From Methanoregula sp. (GTDB lineage: Archaea; Halobacteriota; Methanomicrobia; Methanomicrobiales; Methanospirillaceae): 50,270 nt of DNA. Below are positions 1 to 8,460 of the stretch, piece by piece. Under the pieces are notes generated by a model. The model was not told the DNA's origin. It ran no database searches and saw nothing but the letters and a program-made list of their open reading frames with translations. Made by a program: the position numbers and the translations under genes. Position 1 is the stretch's first letter; each line of letters begins with the position of its first letter. The stretch is taken from NCBI GenBank assembly GCA_026394605.1, contig JAPKXY010000059.1:1-50270 (forward strand), written 5' to 3'.

Positions 1-394
1 CGAACGAAACGGCTCCGATGAGGCCGCCAACGACAGCGAGGGAACTGGTGGTGGCGGTGGTGGTGCCGAGGAGTGCGACTGCCGAGATCCCGGCCGCCGC
101 GCCGCCACCCATGCCATTGTAGAACGCGACCATCTGGGGCATGTCGGTCATCGCGACGCGCTTCGCCGCGATGTAGCCGAAGCCCCCGCCGATGACGATC
201 CCGATCGCCATCAGGGTGAAGTTGGTGAGGTTCGGGGTAAGGAACGTGACGAGCGTCGCGATCAACATCGCGGCGCCGGCCCAGACAATCCCGCTCCGGG
301 CAGTGAGCGGGTGGCTCATCCGCTGCAGGCCGACGATGAAGAAAAAGATCGTCGCAATGTAGACCGGGTCGATCGCGTAGGAGAGGTCAACCAT
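1..394 (-). CDS. pntB: NAD(P) transhydrogenase subunit beta (partial)
   Basis: N-terminal 131 residues of the beta subunit of the proton-translocating NAD(P) transhydrogenase; the rest lies beyond the left edge. The complete enzyme moves hydride between NADH and NADP+ at the expense of the membrane proton gradient. Several hydrophobic helices of membrane domain II are visible, followed by the family stretch MPQMVAFYNGMGGGAAA. The ATG at 394 lies 1 base past the stop of pntA2, so the genes form one operon. Codons end in G or C almost throughout, as in the other two pnt genes and unlike the genes from 2341 onwards. The NADP-binding domain III is outside the window, so activity cannot be judged here. 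Confidence 0.93.
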   Translation of the reverse strand, partial: MVDLSYAIDPVYIATIFFFIVGLQRMSHPLTARSGIVWAGAAMLIATLVTFLTPNLTNFTLMAIGIVIGGGFGYIAAKRVAMTDMPQMVAFYNGMGGGAAAGISAVALLGTTTATTSSLAVVGGLIGAVSF

Positions 395-395
395 C

Positions 396-707
396 TCACG
401 CCCCCTTTCCGGGCTTCTTCCCGCTGCGGTCGAACATCTGGAGGATCCGCTCAGTGACGACGTAGCCGCCGGTGACGTTCGCCGCGCCGAGGATGACTGC
501 AATGAATCCGATGATCTGCTCCAGGGTCGTCGTGGCGAGGCCGAGCGCGATCATCGCGCCGACAAGCACGATCCCGTGGACGAAGTTCGAGCCGCTCATC
601 AGCGGCGTGTGGAGGATGACGGGGACCCGGCTAATGACGACGTAGCCGGTGAACGCGGCCAACATCGCGATGTAGACCGCGGTCCAGAGCACGGTCACGT
701 CGTTCAT
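396..707 (-). CDS. pntA2: NAD(P) transhydrogenase subunit alpha part 2 (membrane domain)
   Basis: A 103-residue integral membrane protein with three to four hydrophobic segments (about 5-27, 35-57 and 60-84) and a charged C-terminal tail ending in GKKPGKGA. It matches the separate membrane part of the alpha subunit found in three-subunit transhydrogenases, as in Rhodospirillum. It would form the proton channel together with PntB. Its ATG overlaps the pntA1 stop (ATGA-type, 4 bases), and its stop lies just before pntB, so translation is probably coupled. Third codon positions are overwhelmingly G or C. Confidence 0.93.
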   Translation of the reverse strand: MNDVTVLWTAVYIAMLAAFTGYVVISRVPVILHTPLMSGSNFVHGIVLVGAMIALGLATTTLEQIIGFIAVILGAANVTGGYVVTERILQMFDRSGKKPGKGA

Positions 708-1915
708 GGCTTCCCTCCGCTCAGGAGGTCGCGCGTCGGCCCGTGACGCACCTCGCCTGCGTGGACCAAAAGGCTCGCGGCCAGGATCTCGTCGGTGAAC
801 TCCTTGACAAGCGCCCCGTTCTTGTCGACGAGGAGCGCTAGAAACGACTGGAGGTTCTTCGCGTACATCTGGCTCGAGTGGAACGGCACCCGGGCCGGGA
901 GGTTCTGCGGGCCTAGGATCGTGACGCCGTGCTCCCGGACGGTCTTGCCTGCTTGTGTCAGCTCGCAGTTGCCGCCCGATTCGGCAGCCAGATCGACGAT
1001 GACAGCGCCCGGTCGCATCGTCGCGACGGTCTCCTTTGTAATGAGGATGGGAGCTTTCCGACCGGGGATGTTGGCCGTCGTGATGACGACGTCGGCCCGC
1101 GCGACAGCGGCGGAGACCATCTGCTGCTCCTTCGCCTTCTCCTCGGGCGTGAGTTCGCGGGCGTAGCCACCCTGGCCTTCGGCGTTGATCTCGAGCTCGA
1201 GGAACCTGGCACCGAGACTCCGGACCTGCTCGCCTGCGGCGCGTCGGACATCGTAGGCTTCGACGATGGCGCCGAGCCGCTTTGCCGTGGCGATCGCCAT
1301 GAGGCCGGCGACACCGGCACCCAGGATGAGCACCGTTGCCGGTCGTATCGTGCCCGCGGCCGTTATAAGCATCGGGAGGAACTTCGGGCAGTTCTCGGCG
1401 CCCAGGATGGCCGCCATGTACCCGCCAGCCGTCGCCTGGGAACTGAGCGCATCCATGCTCTGAGTGCGGGTGATCCGTGGAACGAGCTCGAGGGCGAAGG
1501 CGGTGACCTTCCGGTCGCGCATCTGGGCGACGGCCTCGAGGTTGTGCGTCACATTCATGAACCCGATGACGATCGTGCCCTCGGCGAGCTGATCCACCTC
1601 GGCGACGGTCGGGGGCTGGACGCGCAGCACGATCTGGGCGCCGTTCAACAGGTCGGTCCGGCTGGACGCGATCTTCGCACCGGCGGCCGTGAAGAGATCG
1701 TCGGGGTAGTACGCGCTCGTCCCCGCGTCGTGCTCGATCCGGACCTCGTAGCCCAACTTCGTGAGATTCTGGACGACCTCCGGTACGGTCGCCACGCGTT
1801 GTTCCCCTGGGGCCAGCTCCTTTGGAACGGCGACCACGACCGGTGTGGCTGTCGGGCCCTTCGAACCGGCCGAGATTACTGTCTGTTCCACCCTATACAA
1901 ATTGATCACTCCCAC
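704..1915 (-). CDS. pntA1: NAD(P) transhydrogenase subunit alpha part 1 (NAD-binding)
   Basis: 403-residue soluble NAD(H)-binding domain I of transhydrogenase, related to alanine dehydrogenase. Family signatures are VAVPKELAPGEQRVA near residue 27, QATAGGYMAA in the middle and the Rossmann motif GAGVAGLMA around residue 200, followed by EAYDVRRAAGEQVRSLGA. The start chosen is a GTG at 1915, preceded by GAGGT about 8 bases upstream. About 25 residues precede the usual family start, so a slightly later start is possible. First gene of pntA1-pntA2-pntB. Pnt is uncommon in methanogens, which normally balance reductant through F420. Codon use differs sharply from the downstream chromosome, suggesting acquisition by transfer (inference). 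Confidence 0.92.
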   Translation of the reverse strand: MGVINLYRVEQTVISAGSKGPTATPVVVAVPKELAPGEQRVATVPEVVQNLTKLGYEVRIEHDAGTSAYYPDDLFTAAGAKIASSRTDLLNGAQIVLRVQPPTVAEVDQLAEGTIVIGFMNVTHNLEAVAQMRDRKVTAFALELVPRITRTQSMDALSSQATAGGYMAAILGAENCPKFLPMLITAAGTIRPATVLILGAGVAGLMAIATAKRLGAIVEAYDVRRAAGEQVRSLGARFLELEINAEGQGGYARELTPEEKAKEQQMVSAAVARADVVITTANIPGRKAPILITKETVATMRPGAVIVDLAAESGGNCELTQAGKTVREHGVTILGPQNLPARVPFHSSQMYAKNLQSFLALLVDKNGALVKEFTDEILAASLLVHAGEVRHGPTRDLLSGGKP

Positions 1916-1974
1916 GTTGCAACCTCTGTACTATAATACTGGGGTATCACTCTTTCAATACCTTTCGAACCCGC

Positions 1975-2294
1975 ACCGACGCCCCCACCAACGAGCACGC
2001 AGGTTCCATAATGCCAGATCACGCTGGGCTTTCCTAGGGGTCCGGCAACATCTTTGATATGATCCCCGGTACGCAGCGATGCCAGCTGGGACGTGGTTTT
2101 CCCTACTGCCAGAAAGACCACGTGGATTGAATCCCCGTCAATCGCAGAGATGGTCAAGGGGCACGCTCCCCTTTCTCATCGATCCTGAAGATGACAAACT
2201 GCCCTGCCTGCGCATGGCGGGCACCATGGGGCGCCCGCACCCACATCTCATACATCTTATCTGCAATCTGTGCGGTTGCCTCTATCTGAAACAA
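1975..2294 (-). pseudogene. Broken N-terminal fragment of a ferredoxin-NADP reductase-like (SudB/NfnA-type) subunit
   Basis: From a TTG at 2294, preceded by GGAGGGG, the minus strand encodes MFQIEATAQIADKMYEM and on through GQFVIFRIDEKGER, which is the start of sulfide dehydrogenase/NfnA-type flavoprotein subunits. The frame then hits TGA at 2154-2156. The expected continuation PLTISAIDGD, then VGKTTSQL, GPLGKPS and VLVGGGVG, runs on in another frame from about 2160. One base is therefore missing or two are extra near 2158-2163. Similarity stops at the GGGVG nucleotide-binding motif (about 1975), and the sequence passes straight into the pntA1 upstream region. The NAD(P)-binding half is absent. 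The family normally transfers electrons between ferredoxin and NADP(H) together with a partner subunit that is not seen here. Confidence 0.75.
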
Positions 2295-2340
2295 GATGCC
2301 CCTCCTCAAAGAACCAGACGATAAACCGTACCTGTTGCAC

Positions 2341-3972
2341 CTAGAGCTTCTTTATTTTACGCACCCGTACGGCAACACCGCGCTTCGACCGCTGCATCTC
2401 GTGCGCTGACATCGCAGCTCTGCCGGTTGCATGTGCGCGGGCACCGATGACCAGTACTTCATCACCCTGGCGGATTGCCGGATCAACACCCGTGACCCCA
2501 GGTACCAGCACATCCCCTTCCGGTACGAAATCATCGATAGACACACGGTACCCTGAAGGCACAAGGTTCCAGCCGTCAAATGTCGGGCGCAGCATTCCTC
2601 CCCTCATGTCAAGGGAGAAGCACTGGACAGTATTCCTGCTATAGAATAGCTCCGGGAAATATCCGCGTACGGAAAAACCCCGCGTATCGAGGTTTGCCCC
2701 GAACTGGTACGATAGGATCCCAAAAAGCCGGTCATCTTTTATCCTGCGTTCACCGGCAAGCGCCTGGTTGAGCGTGTCGAGTGCAGCATCGCCGGCGGGG
2801 TGTTCCCTGCAGGAATATTCAAGTGAAATACCGCATGCTTCTGCTGCCGTTTCGGCGACCTTAAGCGCCCCGCCTTCGAGATGGGCGATGATCCGGCGGT
2901 ACCGGTGCTTCTTTAGGTAACGGGCAAGGGATGATGAAATGATTGCAATCTCCTCTGCGTCCCAGTACCCGGTGACCGGCACATCGTAGTGCATGGCCGG
3001 GTAGACTGTCTCGAGTTCGCGGGGGATCACGCCGAGCGGTGATGTGACGATCAGCTCATGGGCACGGCCGGCGATTGCGCGCTGGAACTTCCGGTGGCTT
3101 AATGAGAGCGAATACGGTTTTTTAGCTGAACAGGGCAGGAGCACGGCAACATCGGACGGCGGCGGATGATAGCGTGAGAGTACGCGCTCGGAAAACCGTA
3201 CGACCTCCGCCCGGTGGAGCGATTCCCCTGAATTAGCCTGCATCGTACCACCGCGGGCAATAGGTGCGTACCGTTCGGTTACGTCAATTTTGGTATCAAG
3301 ATGGCGCAGGATTGCCACGTGCTGGGCATGGAACCGGCAGCGCGATTCCACAAGCTCCCGCAGCTGTCCCTTGCCGATAAACCGGCTGACCAGTGCCAGT
3401 TCGCGCACGAGCGCCTGGCGGTTATGGTGGTATAAATCCCCGTTCCTGCATCCGTCGCAGTCACAGATACCCGATCCCAAGGGTTCCTGTAAAAACTCTC
3501 CCTCGGGAAGACAGAAAAACCCCTGCGCCGATTTGAGGTCAACTGCCCGGAAGTCAAAGAGATCATACCCTGAGTAGCAGAGAATATGGGCATTGGAGGG
3601 CAGTGCAGCAGCCGGCGCGTACCAGGTGGTGTCGGGCGGTGTCTTCTCTTTCAGTGCCACCAGCCAGTTCACGTAGTTTTTGGGATTATCAAGGGCGGTG
3701 TGCCAGTTTGCGACCATGACGCAGTCCCCGCTCTGTGCCGGGTTGTCAAGGAGAGGATGAATGATAACGGGCTGGTCGTCGTTCTGCACATGGTATGCTC
3801 GCACAATCCCTGCATCAGCAGCAAGGGGAATGTTGGTCTTTTTCATCACACCCAGTGAGACAAAAAGCGAGCCGGTATCCAGCACAGCAGGAGTCCTGAC
3901 CGTTGTGCTGTCGATCGTGAAGATACCGGTGCGTGCCAGTCCGTCCCGGTTCCTGATCTCCGTCCGTGTCAC
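2341..3972 (-). CDS. arcS: Archaeosine synthase alpha subunit (ArcS/TgtA2)
   Basis: Converts preQ0 at position 15 of archaeal tRNAs towards archaeosine, acting after TgtA. The N-terminal part is a TGT-like barrel without the usual catalytic set. The middle holds the ArcS signature [17 protein letters not shown], whose lysine is the known site of adduct formation with preQ0-tRNA. The last 80 residues, ending [13 protein letters not shown], are a PUA RNA-binding domain. The frame is open further upstream inside tgtA, but the natural start is the GTG at 3972 overlapping the tgtA stop (a GTG at 3978 is the alternative), giving about 543 residues. The overlap indicates coupled translation with tgtA. 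Some lineages need a radical-SAM partner (RaSEA), which is not in this window. Confidence 0.9.
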   Translation of the reverse strand: MTRTEIRNRDGLARTGIFTIDSTTVRTPAVLDTGSLFVSLGVMKKTNIPLAADAGIVRAYHVQNDDQPVIIHPLLDNPAQSGDCVMVANWHTALDNPKNYVNWLVALKEKTPPDTTWYAPAAALPSNAHILCYSGYDLFDFRAVDLKSAQGFFCLPEGEFLQEPLGSGICDCDGCRNGDLYHHNRQALVRELALVSRFIGKGQLRELVESRCRFHAQHVAILRHLDTKIDVTERYAPIARGGTMQANSGESLHRAEVVRFSERVLSRYHPPPSDVAVLLPCSAKKPYSLSLSHRKFQRAIAGRAHELIVTSPLGVIPRELETVYPAMHYDVPVTGYWDAEEIAIISSSLARYLKKHRYRRIIAHLEGGALKVAETAAEACGISLEYSCREHPAGDAALDTLNQALAGERRIKDDRLFGILSYQFGANLDTRGFSVRGYFPELFYSRNTVQCFSLDMRGGMLRPTFDGWNLVPSGYRVSIDDFVPEGDVLVPGVTGVDPAIRQGDEVLVIGARAHATGRAAMSAHEMQRSKRGVAVRVRKIKKL

Positions 3973-5414
3973 TCGCACACGTCCACCCCGTGCAGTTCGG
4001 ACCGGACAACCGGGAGCCACCGGGCGCTGCAGGCGACCACGACGGTGCTTGCCGGGTGGCTGTCGATGAGGGCACGGATGCCCCGGCACCCCTGCCGCAC
4101 CATCGCTTCATCCCAGTCAGGGACCTCAGTCTGCCCGATCGGAAATGTCTCTTGTAATTCTCTCGGGTACGGGCCGAAGGGAGGTTTGAAGAGGAGCAGA
4201 TCATTAAAGCCCTGCCTCATCTTGCTATCAAATGCGACAAGGACCCTGCTGCCGAGCCTGAGCCGCCTGAGCTGCTCCTGGTACCGGATCACTTCGGTGC
4301 GCTGGCAGCTCTCGGCACCACGGTAAAAGAACCTGCGTTTCGCGACACGGTCATGGGTCTCTAAACGTTCTGCGTGCTGTAAGAGCTCAAGGTATCCTGA
4401 CAGGAGCTGGGGATGGCCCCGGCACCGGTCATCCACCAGCTCCCAGAGCGTGCCGTCAACAATTGCCTGCCGTATGCGTGCGATCTCCGCAACCGTGACG
4501 TACAGGTTATGGAGCGCGAGCAGGCGCTCCCGTTCGCCTGAGGTGCAGAGCTCGCCGGCGGTATGGGTGCGGCAGACCTGGCACGCACAGGGAAGATTGG
4601 TCAGCTTGTCTGCCTTATAGCTCCCATGCGTGGTGAGGTATCGTCCCTCTTTTGCGTAGAGCGCGTATGCGGCAGAATCAAACAGGTCGCAGCCCATTGC
4701 GGTGGCAAGTGCAAACATCGCAGGGTGCCCGGCGCCAAAGAGGTGGACGCAGGCAGCAGAGGGGAGTGTCCTTTTTGCTGCCATCACTACATCCACCAGC
4801 TCCCGGTACCGGTACCCCTCCATGAGCGGCACAACAGCCCCTATCGGGCAGAATAAAAAGCCCATCTCACCGATCTCCCGCCCGGCCCGCTCGCGGAGAT
4901 CGGTGTACCTGCCCCCCTGCACCGGTGCGGCAATCGGTGCATCATCGCCAAACGTCCTTTTCGCCTCGTGCAGCCGCTCCATCGTGATCGCAAGGTCGCG
5001 CTCCGCTGTTGCCCGGTCTGCCGATGGCGGGGTAGGGATGTCAAGCGGCACCCAGATATCGCTCTGTATATCACGCTGGAAGGAGAGCGTTTCCGTGTTT
5101 GACAACGGGATTTTGCCATATACGGAGAGCTGGAACGACCCGGAGTCAGTCATAATGAGCCCGTCAAAACCGAGCAGGCGGTGCAGCCCCTCTGTTAACG
5201 CCCGTTCCCGGTACTGCATGCTCCGGCTGAAGATGTAGGCATTGGTAATGATCGCGTCAATCCCCATCATTTTCATGTCAGCAGGGGTGATGAGCTGGAG
5301 GTGTGGGTTGATGACGGGGAGCAGTGCCGGTGTCTTTATGGATGTAGTGCCGGCAACAAGCTTCCCGCACCTTCCTGCGATATCGCTGTCAAGGCTCTCA
5401 AACCGTAGTGCCAT
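3969..5414 (-). CDS. tgtA: tRNA-guanine(15) transglycosylase
   Basis: 481 residues. Exchanges guanine 15 in the D-loop of archaeal tRNAs for preQ0, the first tRNA step of archaeosine synthesis. The TGT barrel shows the DSGSFQ motif at residues 90-95 with the conserved Asp90, then DIPTPP at 125-130, and a zinc site CACQVC followed by a His about 25 residues later. The C-terminal portion ([19 protein letters not shown]) resembles the equivalent stretch of ArcS next door ([19 protein letters not shown]), as expected for paralogues. There is no PUA domain; ArcS carries it. First gene of the tgtA-arcS operon. Confidence 0.95.
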   Translation of the reverse strand: MALRFESLDSDIAGRCGKLVAGTTSIKTPALLPVINPHLQLITPADMKMMGIDAIITNAYIFSRSMQYRERALTEGLHRLLGFDGLIMTDSGSFQLSVYGKIPLSNTETLSFQRDIQSDIWVPLDIPTPPSADRATAERDLAITMERLHEAKRTFGDDAPIAAPVQGGRYTDLRERAGREIGEMGFLFCPIGAVVPLMEGYRYRELVDVVMAAKRTLPSAACVHLFGAGHPAMFALATAMGCDLFDSAAYALYAKEGRYLTTHGSYKADKLTNLPCACQVCRTHTAGELCTSGERERLLALHNLYVTVAEIARIRQAIVDGTLWELVDDRCRGHPQLLSGYLELLQHAERLETHDRVAKRRFFYRGAESCQRTEVIRYQEQLRRLRLGSRVLVAFDSKMRQGFNDLLLFKPPFGPYPRELQETFPIGQTEVPDWDEAMVRQGCRGIRALIDSHPASTVVVACSARWLPVVRSELHGVDVCE

Positions 5415-5488
5415 GCTCCGTTCCGCCGTAATGTTCCCGGTATCTATGTGCTGATCGCGTTAAACAGTTTTCGTTGTGCGTGAAGGTT

Positions 5489-5623
5489 CACGTACATCGA
5501 GCCTTTGATAAGTCTGTGCTTATTAAAAGTCCGGTCTTTGATAAGGTCTTCCATCACGTAAACCCATCCTTTGATAAGACTGGTCTTACTGAAAGTCCGG
5601 TCTTTGTCAAGACCGTCCTTCAT
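5489..5623. repeat. Imperfect tandem direct repeat (two 66-69 bp units)
   Basis: Two adjacent copies, 5489-5554 and 5555-5623. Both begin CACGTA, share CCTTTGATAAG and AAGTCCGGTCTTTG, and end in CCAT or TCAT. They differ at about a dozen positions and by 3 bases in length. The second copy contains the 3' end and stop (5607-5609) of the AMMECR1 gene, so the repeat looks like a duplication of that gene's tail plus its downstream sequence. No gene is seen in 5415-5606. Confidence 0.75.
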
Positions 5624-6173
5624 GAAAGATCTGGCCCTCAAACGTGAGCACCTCGACGCCCTTCTTTGTCCAGCACCGTCCAGGAAGCCCGGCCTTTGTG
5701 CAGGTATGGTCAAGGAAGGTGGTGCTGTCCCAGCCGTACTCGGTTGCCACCTGCGGGAGCAGGAGCCCACTGGTGCCCATGCCTTGTACGATCAGCCCGT
5801 GCCTGCCGACTTCGACATGGGACGGGCGGTCTGCCGGGTCGCATGCCAGTTTCTGCGGCACCGAAAGGACTGTCACTTCTATCGTGATGGCCGGCAGTTC
5901 ACTGCCCCGGACGGGCGGGAACCGCGGGTCCTGAAGCGCTGCCGCGACTGCTGCCTCCCGGATCGCATCGCCAAGCGGCATCACCGGGTACGGAAAGCCG
6001 ATGCAGCCCCGAAGGTTACCCTGTTCCGTCAGCGTCACAAAGACGCCCCGTTTCTCCCTGAATATGGGGGCAAGGTCACCTGCCGGTCCTGATGTATCCA
6101 GGATTGCGTGTTCGACCGCGCCCCGTGCAAGGCGCACCGCACAACTTCCTCCCTCGGGTGTAAGCAGAACCAT
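5607..6173 (-). CDS. AMMECR1 domain protein
   Basis: 188 residues, the full length of the AMMECR1 family, a small alpha/beta protein found across archaea, bacteria and eukaryotes with no settled biochemical role. The hallmark LRGCIGFPYP lies at about 54-63, followed by the conserved DPRFPPV and, near the end, EVLTFEGQIFHE. The ATG at 6173 has AGGAGAG about 8 bases upstream. The gene stands alone, downstream of and transcribed away from rnpB. Its last codons lie inside a tandem duplication (5489-5623). The product is complete and intact. Confidence 0.92.
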   Translation of the reverse strand: MVLLTPEGGSCAVRLARGAVEHAILDTSGPAGDLAPIFREKRGVFVTLTEQGNLRGCIGFPYPVMPLGDAIREAAVAAALQDPRFPPVRGSELPAITIEVTVLSVPQKLACDPADRPSHVEVGRHGLIVQGMGTSGLLLPQVATEYGWDSTTFLDHTCTKAGLPGRCWTKKGVEVLTFEGQIFHEGRS

Positions 6174-6490
6174 TCCCGTTCTCTCCTGTCATGTTCATAC
6201 TTTGGTTGTCAATATGATTGTCAATGTGTTTGTCTTTGCCGGGAACTTTTAATTACTTATCGACGGTATGTGCGAGCCCGCGGAGATACTGCATTCATCC
6301 GTGGCATCAAGGGGTCATGGGGGCATCCCGTGGTCCTGCCTCTTTGGTCTCGCGTCTCTGTGGTACTACGTCCGATCTCATTCGTCTGTGGCCCTGCGTT
6401 TGTGGTTCTGTGGCTTTAGTTCCACATCTGCTGTCCTGCGTGGCATCCCTGCCGCTGCCCTTATCACCTTTCACCATCCATACTACACGC

Positions 6491-6840
6491 GAGAGGGAGA
6501 GTGCGGCTGACGGTGGCGTAATGCTGCTGAGGAAAGTCCTCCCACCGGCTGAGTGCGCAGCCGTATGCAAGTACGGGTGGCGGGAGCCACGGCAATGGCA
6601 CAGAAACGACACGGCCTTCCCTGAGCAATGATGCGGTTGAGCCTATCAATAGGCAAGGAAGCACCGGGTAACCGCGTGCGAGTAACCCGCTGATGCGTCG
6701 AAGGGAAGGATACGGTGAAACGGCGAATCCCTGCGGGTGCAAGCCAAAACAGGGCGAACAGGCTGCTCGGCGTCCGCCCGGGTATGGCGCAGAGCTGAAT
6801 GCCGCATTGAACAGAAGGAGGCTTACTCCTCCCACTCACA
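6491..6840 (+). ncRNA. rnpB: RNase P RNA (archaeal type A)
   Basis: RNA component of RNase P, which removes tRNA 5' leaders. Universally conserved blocks are visible: GAGGAAAGTC at 6529-6538 (CR-I), AAACAGGGCGAACAGGCTGC near 6746-6766 (CR-II/III region), and ACAGAAGGAGGCTTAC towards the 3' end (CR-V). GAGAGTG at the 5' end can pair with CACTCAC at the 3' end to close helix P1 with one mismatch, which sets the ends near 6491-6840. Length about 350 nt, normal for methanogens. The exact ends are approximate. Confidence 0.95.
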
Positions 6841-6880
6841 TCTTCTTATCCTGCGTTATAAAAACAGGCAGGGCCATGGA

Positions 6881-7156
6881 TTAGTAATCCATGCTGGTCT
6901 TTTTGCGCCGGATCGATATCACTTCGATAACCAGCCTCTTGTGATGGATGAAAAACGTGATCCGGTAATTACCGGACCGCATCCGGTACCGCGGGATCGC
7001 CTTGGGGGAATCCCTCAACTTCCGGACATCGTACCGTTTGTAGTCAAGCGCATCAGCGAACCTTTCAAGATCATCAAGGACGCGGGTGATGAGCTTAGGG
7101 AGAATACCGGCGATCTGCTTCTCTACACGCCAGGGAATCCAGATCTCGTACGGCAT
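6881..7156 (-). CDS. RelE/ParE-family toxin
   Basis: 91-residue type II toxin of the RelE/ParE superfamily; members with RelE-like residues cleave mRNA in the ribosomal A site. The C-terminal core GNYRITFFIHHKRLVIEVISI is followed by RRKKTSMDY, supplying the Arg and terminal Tyr used by RelE-type nucleases. The upstream stretch KLRDSPKAIPRYRMRSG fits the family. The ATG overlaps the antitoxin stop by one base (TGATG). RelE and ParE cannot be separated by sight, but the basic C-terminus and Tyr favour RelE. Confidence 0.85.
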   Translation of the reverse strand: MPYEIWIPWRVEKQIAGILPKLITRVLDDLERFADALDYKRYDVRKLRDSPKAIPRYRMRSGNYRITFFIHHKRLVIEVISIRRKKTSMDY

Positions 7157-7389
7157 CAGATCCCCAGTTCTTTCCTGACGGCCTTAAGGGTCTTTACCCG
7201 CCCGGCTTTGATATCTTCCAGACTCGCCTTCATGTCCTCGATCTCTTCATCAGACAACGGCTCATCATCATATGCCATGGTTGCCAGCCGCTCAATAACA
7301 TCCTCGTAGCTCTCTTTTGGATGCACCTTCAAGTCATCAAGGATCTCCTTGGTCTGGCGGGAGACCCGTATCGTGGTCATGGCCGACAT
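7156..7389 (-). CDS. Ribbon-helix-helix-type antitoxin of the RelE pair
   Basis: 77 residues. The N-terminus TTIRVSRQTKEILDDLK is a short beta strand plus helix typical of a ribbon-helix-helix DNA-binding domain. The acidic C-terminal half (DDEPLSDEEIEDMKASLEDIKAG) would wrap and inhibit the toxin. It is the first gene of the pair, overlapping the toxin by one base. Two starts are possible: ATG at 7389, which lies inside the inverted-repeat operator, and ATG at 7380 (MTTIRV), which fits the domain better. Autoregulation by binding 7389-7412 is inferred. Confidence 0.82.
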   Translation of the reverse strand: MSAMTTIRVSRQTKEILDDLKVHPKESYEDVIERLATMAYDDEPLSDEEIEDMKASLEDIKAGRVKTLKAVRKELGI

Positions 7390-7412
7390 ATACTTATGTA
7401 TACATCAGTATA
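7389..7412. promoter_or_regulatory. Double inverted-repeat operator of the toxin-antitoxin pair
   Basis: TATAC-TTAT-GTATAC-ATCA-GTATA: two overlapping palindromes with 5-bp arms and 4-base spacers that share the central GTATAC. It sits at the start of the antitoxin gene, where type II antitoxins commonly bind to repress their own operon. The regular spacing suggests two antitoxin dimers bound side by side. Confidence 0.5.
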
Positions 7413-8190
7413 TTTCATAACATTTTCCAATAAAAAATTCCCATGAAGCAGGAATATTTAACCAACCCGGCTGCATCCCCCGCCCCTGCTCGAAGATTGC
7501 TTTGGCAATCTTCTCATAACCTTCTCTTAGTTGCGGCGCAGAGAAATGTACCGCAAAAATCCGTTGAAAAACCTTATTCCGGATACTTTTTTAAAAAAAA
7601 ATTCCCGCGCCCGAAAAAGTGTCTGACATTTCCGGAGAATCCGTGGCCGATACGCCCCTCAATTTCGCTGTCAGACACAGAATACCTTTGAAAAAGTTCG
7701 CGTCAACCGCCACGCTTATATCATGCCGGATCATTGGAAGAATTACTGCATGTCACTGAAGTTTGGCACGGTTGCGGAGCATAGGATTCGCGGGGTTTGC
7801 AAAACGCCGCAGAAGGCGCGATTCTACTCGCGTTTCTTCTTCTTTTCAATGCTCCTTGCGTGTGCCGCGATGGGCGCACTCCACGTCCCGTCTGAGGTAA
7901 TGAATCTTCTGAACCGGGGGCACGGGAATAATTCTTTGGGCGTCCGTGCCTCGCTCCAACTGCTCTCTTTTACCGGGCAACGTCGATCGCCGGCTCTCTG
8001 AGCACGGTGCCCCTGCTGCAGTCATGCTTGTCGACCGCAGGTCCCGTTTATCGTAACGGGATTCCTGGCGCTGCAACAGCCGCGGCTCCACCCGGCCCGT
8101 GTTCATCCGGCTGGTTTTTTGGATTTGAATGACGGGGAGTGGAGTCTCCCGGTTGCGGGGAAAGGAAGAGGAATATAAAAAATTTCAGAA
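7413..8190. other. Gene-poor stretch between the toxin-antitoxin pair and the small-protein cassette
   Basis: No reading frame here has recognisable protein features. Visible elements are a perfect hairpin GAAGATTGC-TTTG-GCAATCTTC at 7492-7513, a perfect 10-bp inverted repeat GTGTCTGACA/TGTCAGACAC at 7619-7628 and 7669-7678, and a 6-bp hairpin CCCGTT/AACGGG at 8042-8059. It may be decayed mobile or accessory DNA, but no transposase or integrase remnant is recognisable. Confidence 0.5.
8172..8181 (+). promoter_or_regulatory. TATA box of the small-protein cassette
   Basis: AATATAAAAA preceded by purines. Transcription would begin about 26 bases from its centre, near 8200-8203. That is at or just past the second in-frame ATG (8200) of the first cassette gene, which suggests a leaderless or nearly leaderless message. 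Confidence 0.45.
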
Positions 8191-8460
8191 ATGAACATCA
8201 TGAAAACCATCGTAACAACGGGTGAGGATGTGGCCGAGCCGGATTTGATCGTGTCCGGTACGGCCGTGACCGGACAGGAGAACCATGTATGGAGTGTACC
8301 GACAACGGGACTTTCCTGTGCGATCATCGGTGAACTGGATGACGCATTCTCCACGACAGCCCGGGGGGTCAGCCGGCTGGAACGCCAGATCACCCGGCTT
8401 GAAGAGCGCAGGAAGATGCGGGATGCAAAGAGGCCGGCGATCCGGAAGGGGGTGTGGTGA
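8191..8460 (+). CDS. Small protein of unknown function, cassette gene 1
   Basis: 89 residues, family not recognised. The N-terminal half is strand-rich (IVTTGEDVAEPDLIVSGTAV). The C-terminal third, RLERQITRLEERRKMRDAKR, is charged, has heptad-like leucine spacing and is probably a coiled coil. It resembles the C-terminus of cassette gene 2. A TATA box at 8172 favours the ATG at 8200 over the one at 8191. The stop overlaps the start of gene 2 (TGATG). No signal peptide or membrane segment. Probably a cytoplasmic subunit of a small complex (inference). Confidence 0.6.
   Translation: MNIMKTIVTTGEDVAEPDLIVSGTAVTGQENHVWSVPTTGLSCAIIGELDDAFSTTARGVSRLERQITRLEERRKMRDAKRPAIRKGVW

Noticed and set aside
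929-1936. 335-codon plus-strand frame across pntA1
   Set aside because: A shadow of the GC-rich pntA1 gene; the translation is Arg/Asp-rich without motifs.
6491-6840. Small coding frames inside the rnpB region
   Set aside because: The stretch is RNase P RNA by its conserved blocks.
6810-6840. rnpB 3' end as an integration site for the neighbouring accessory region
   Set aside because: No second copy of the rnpB 3' sequence and no integrase gene were seen downstream.
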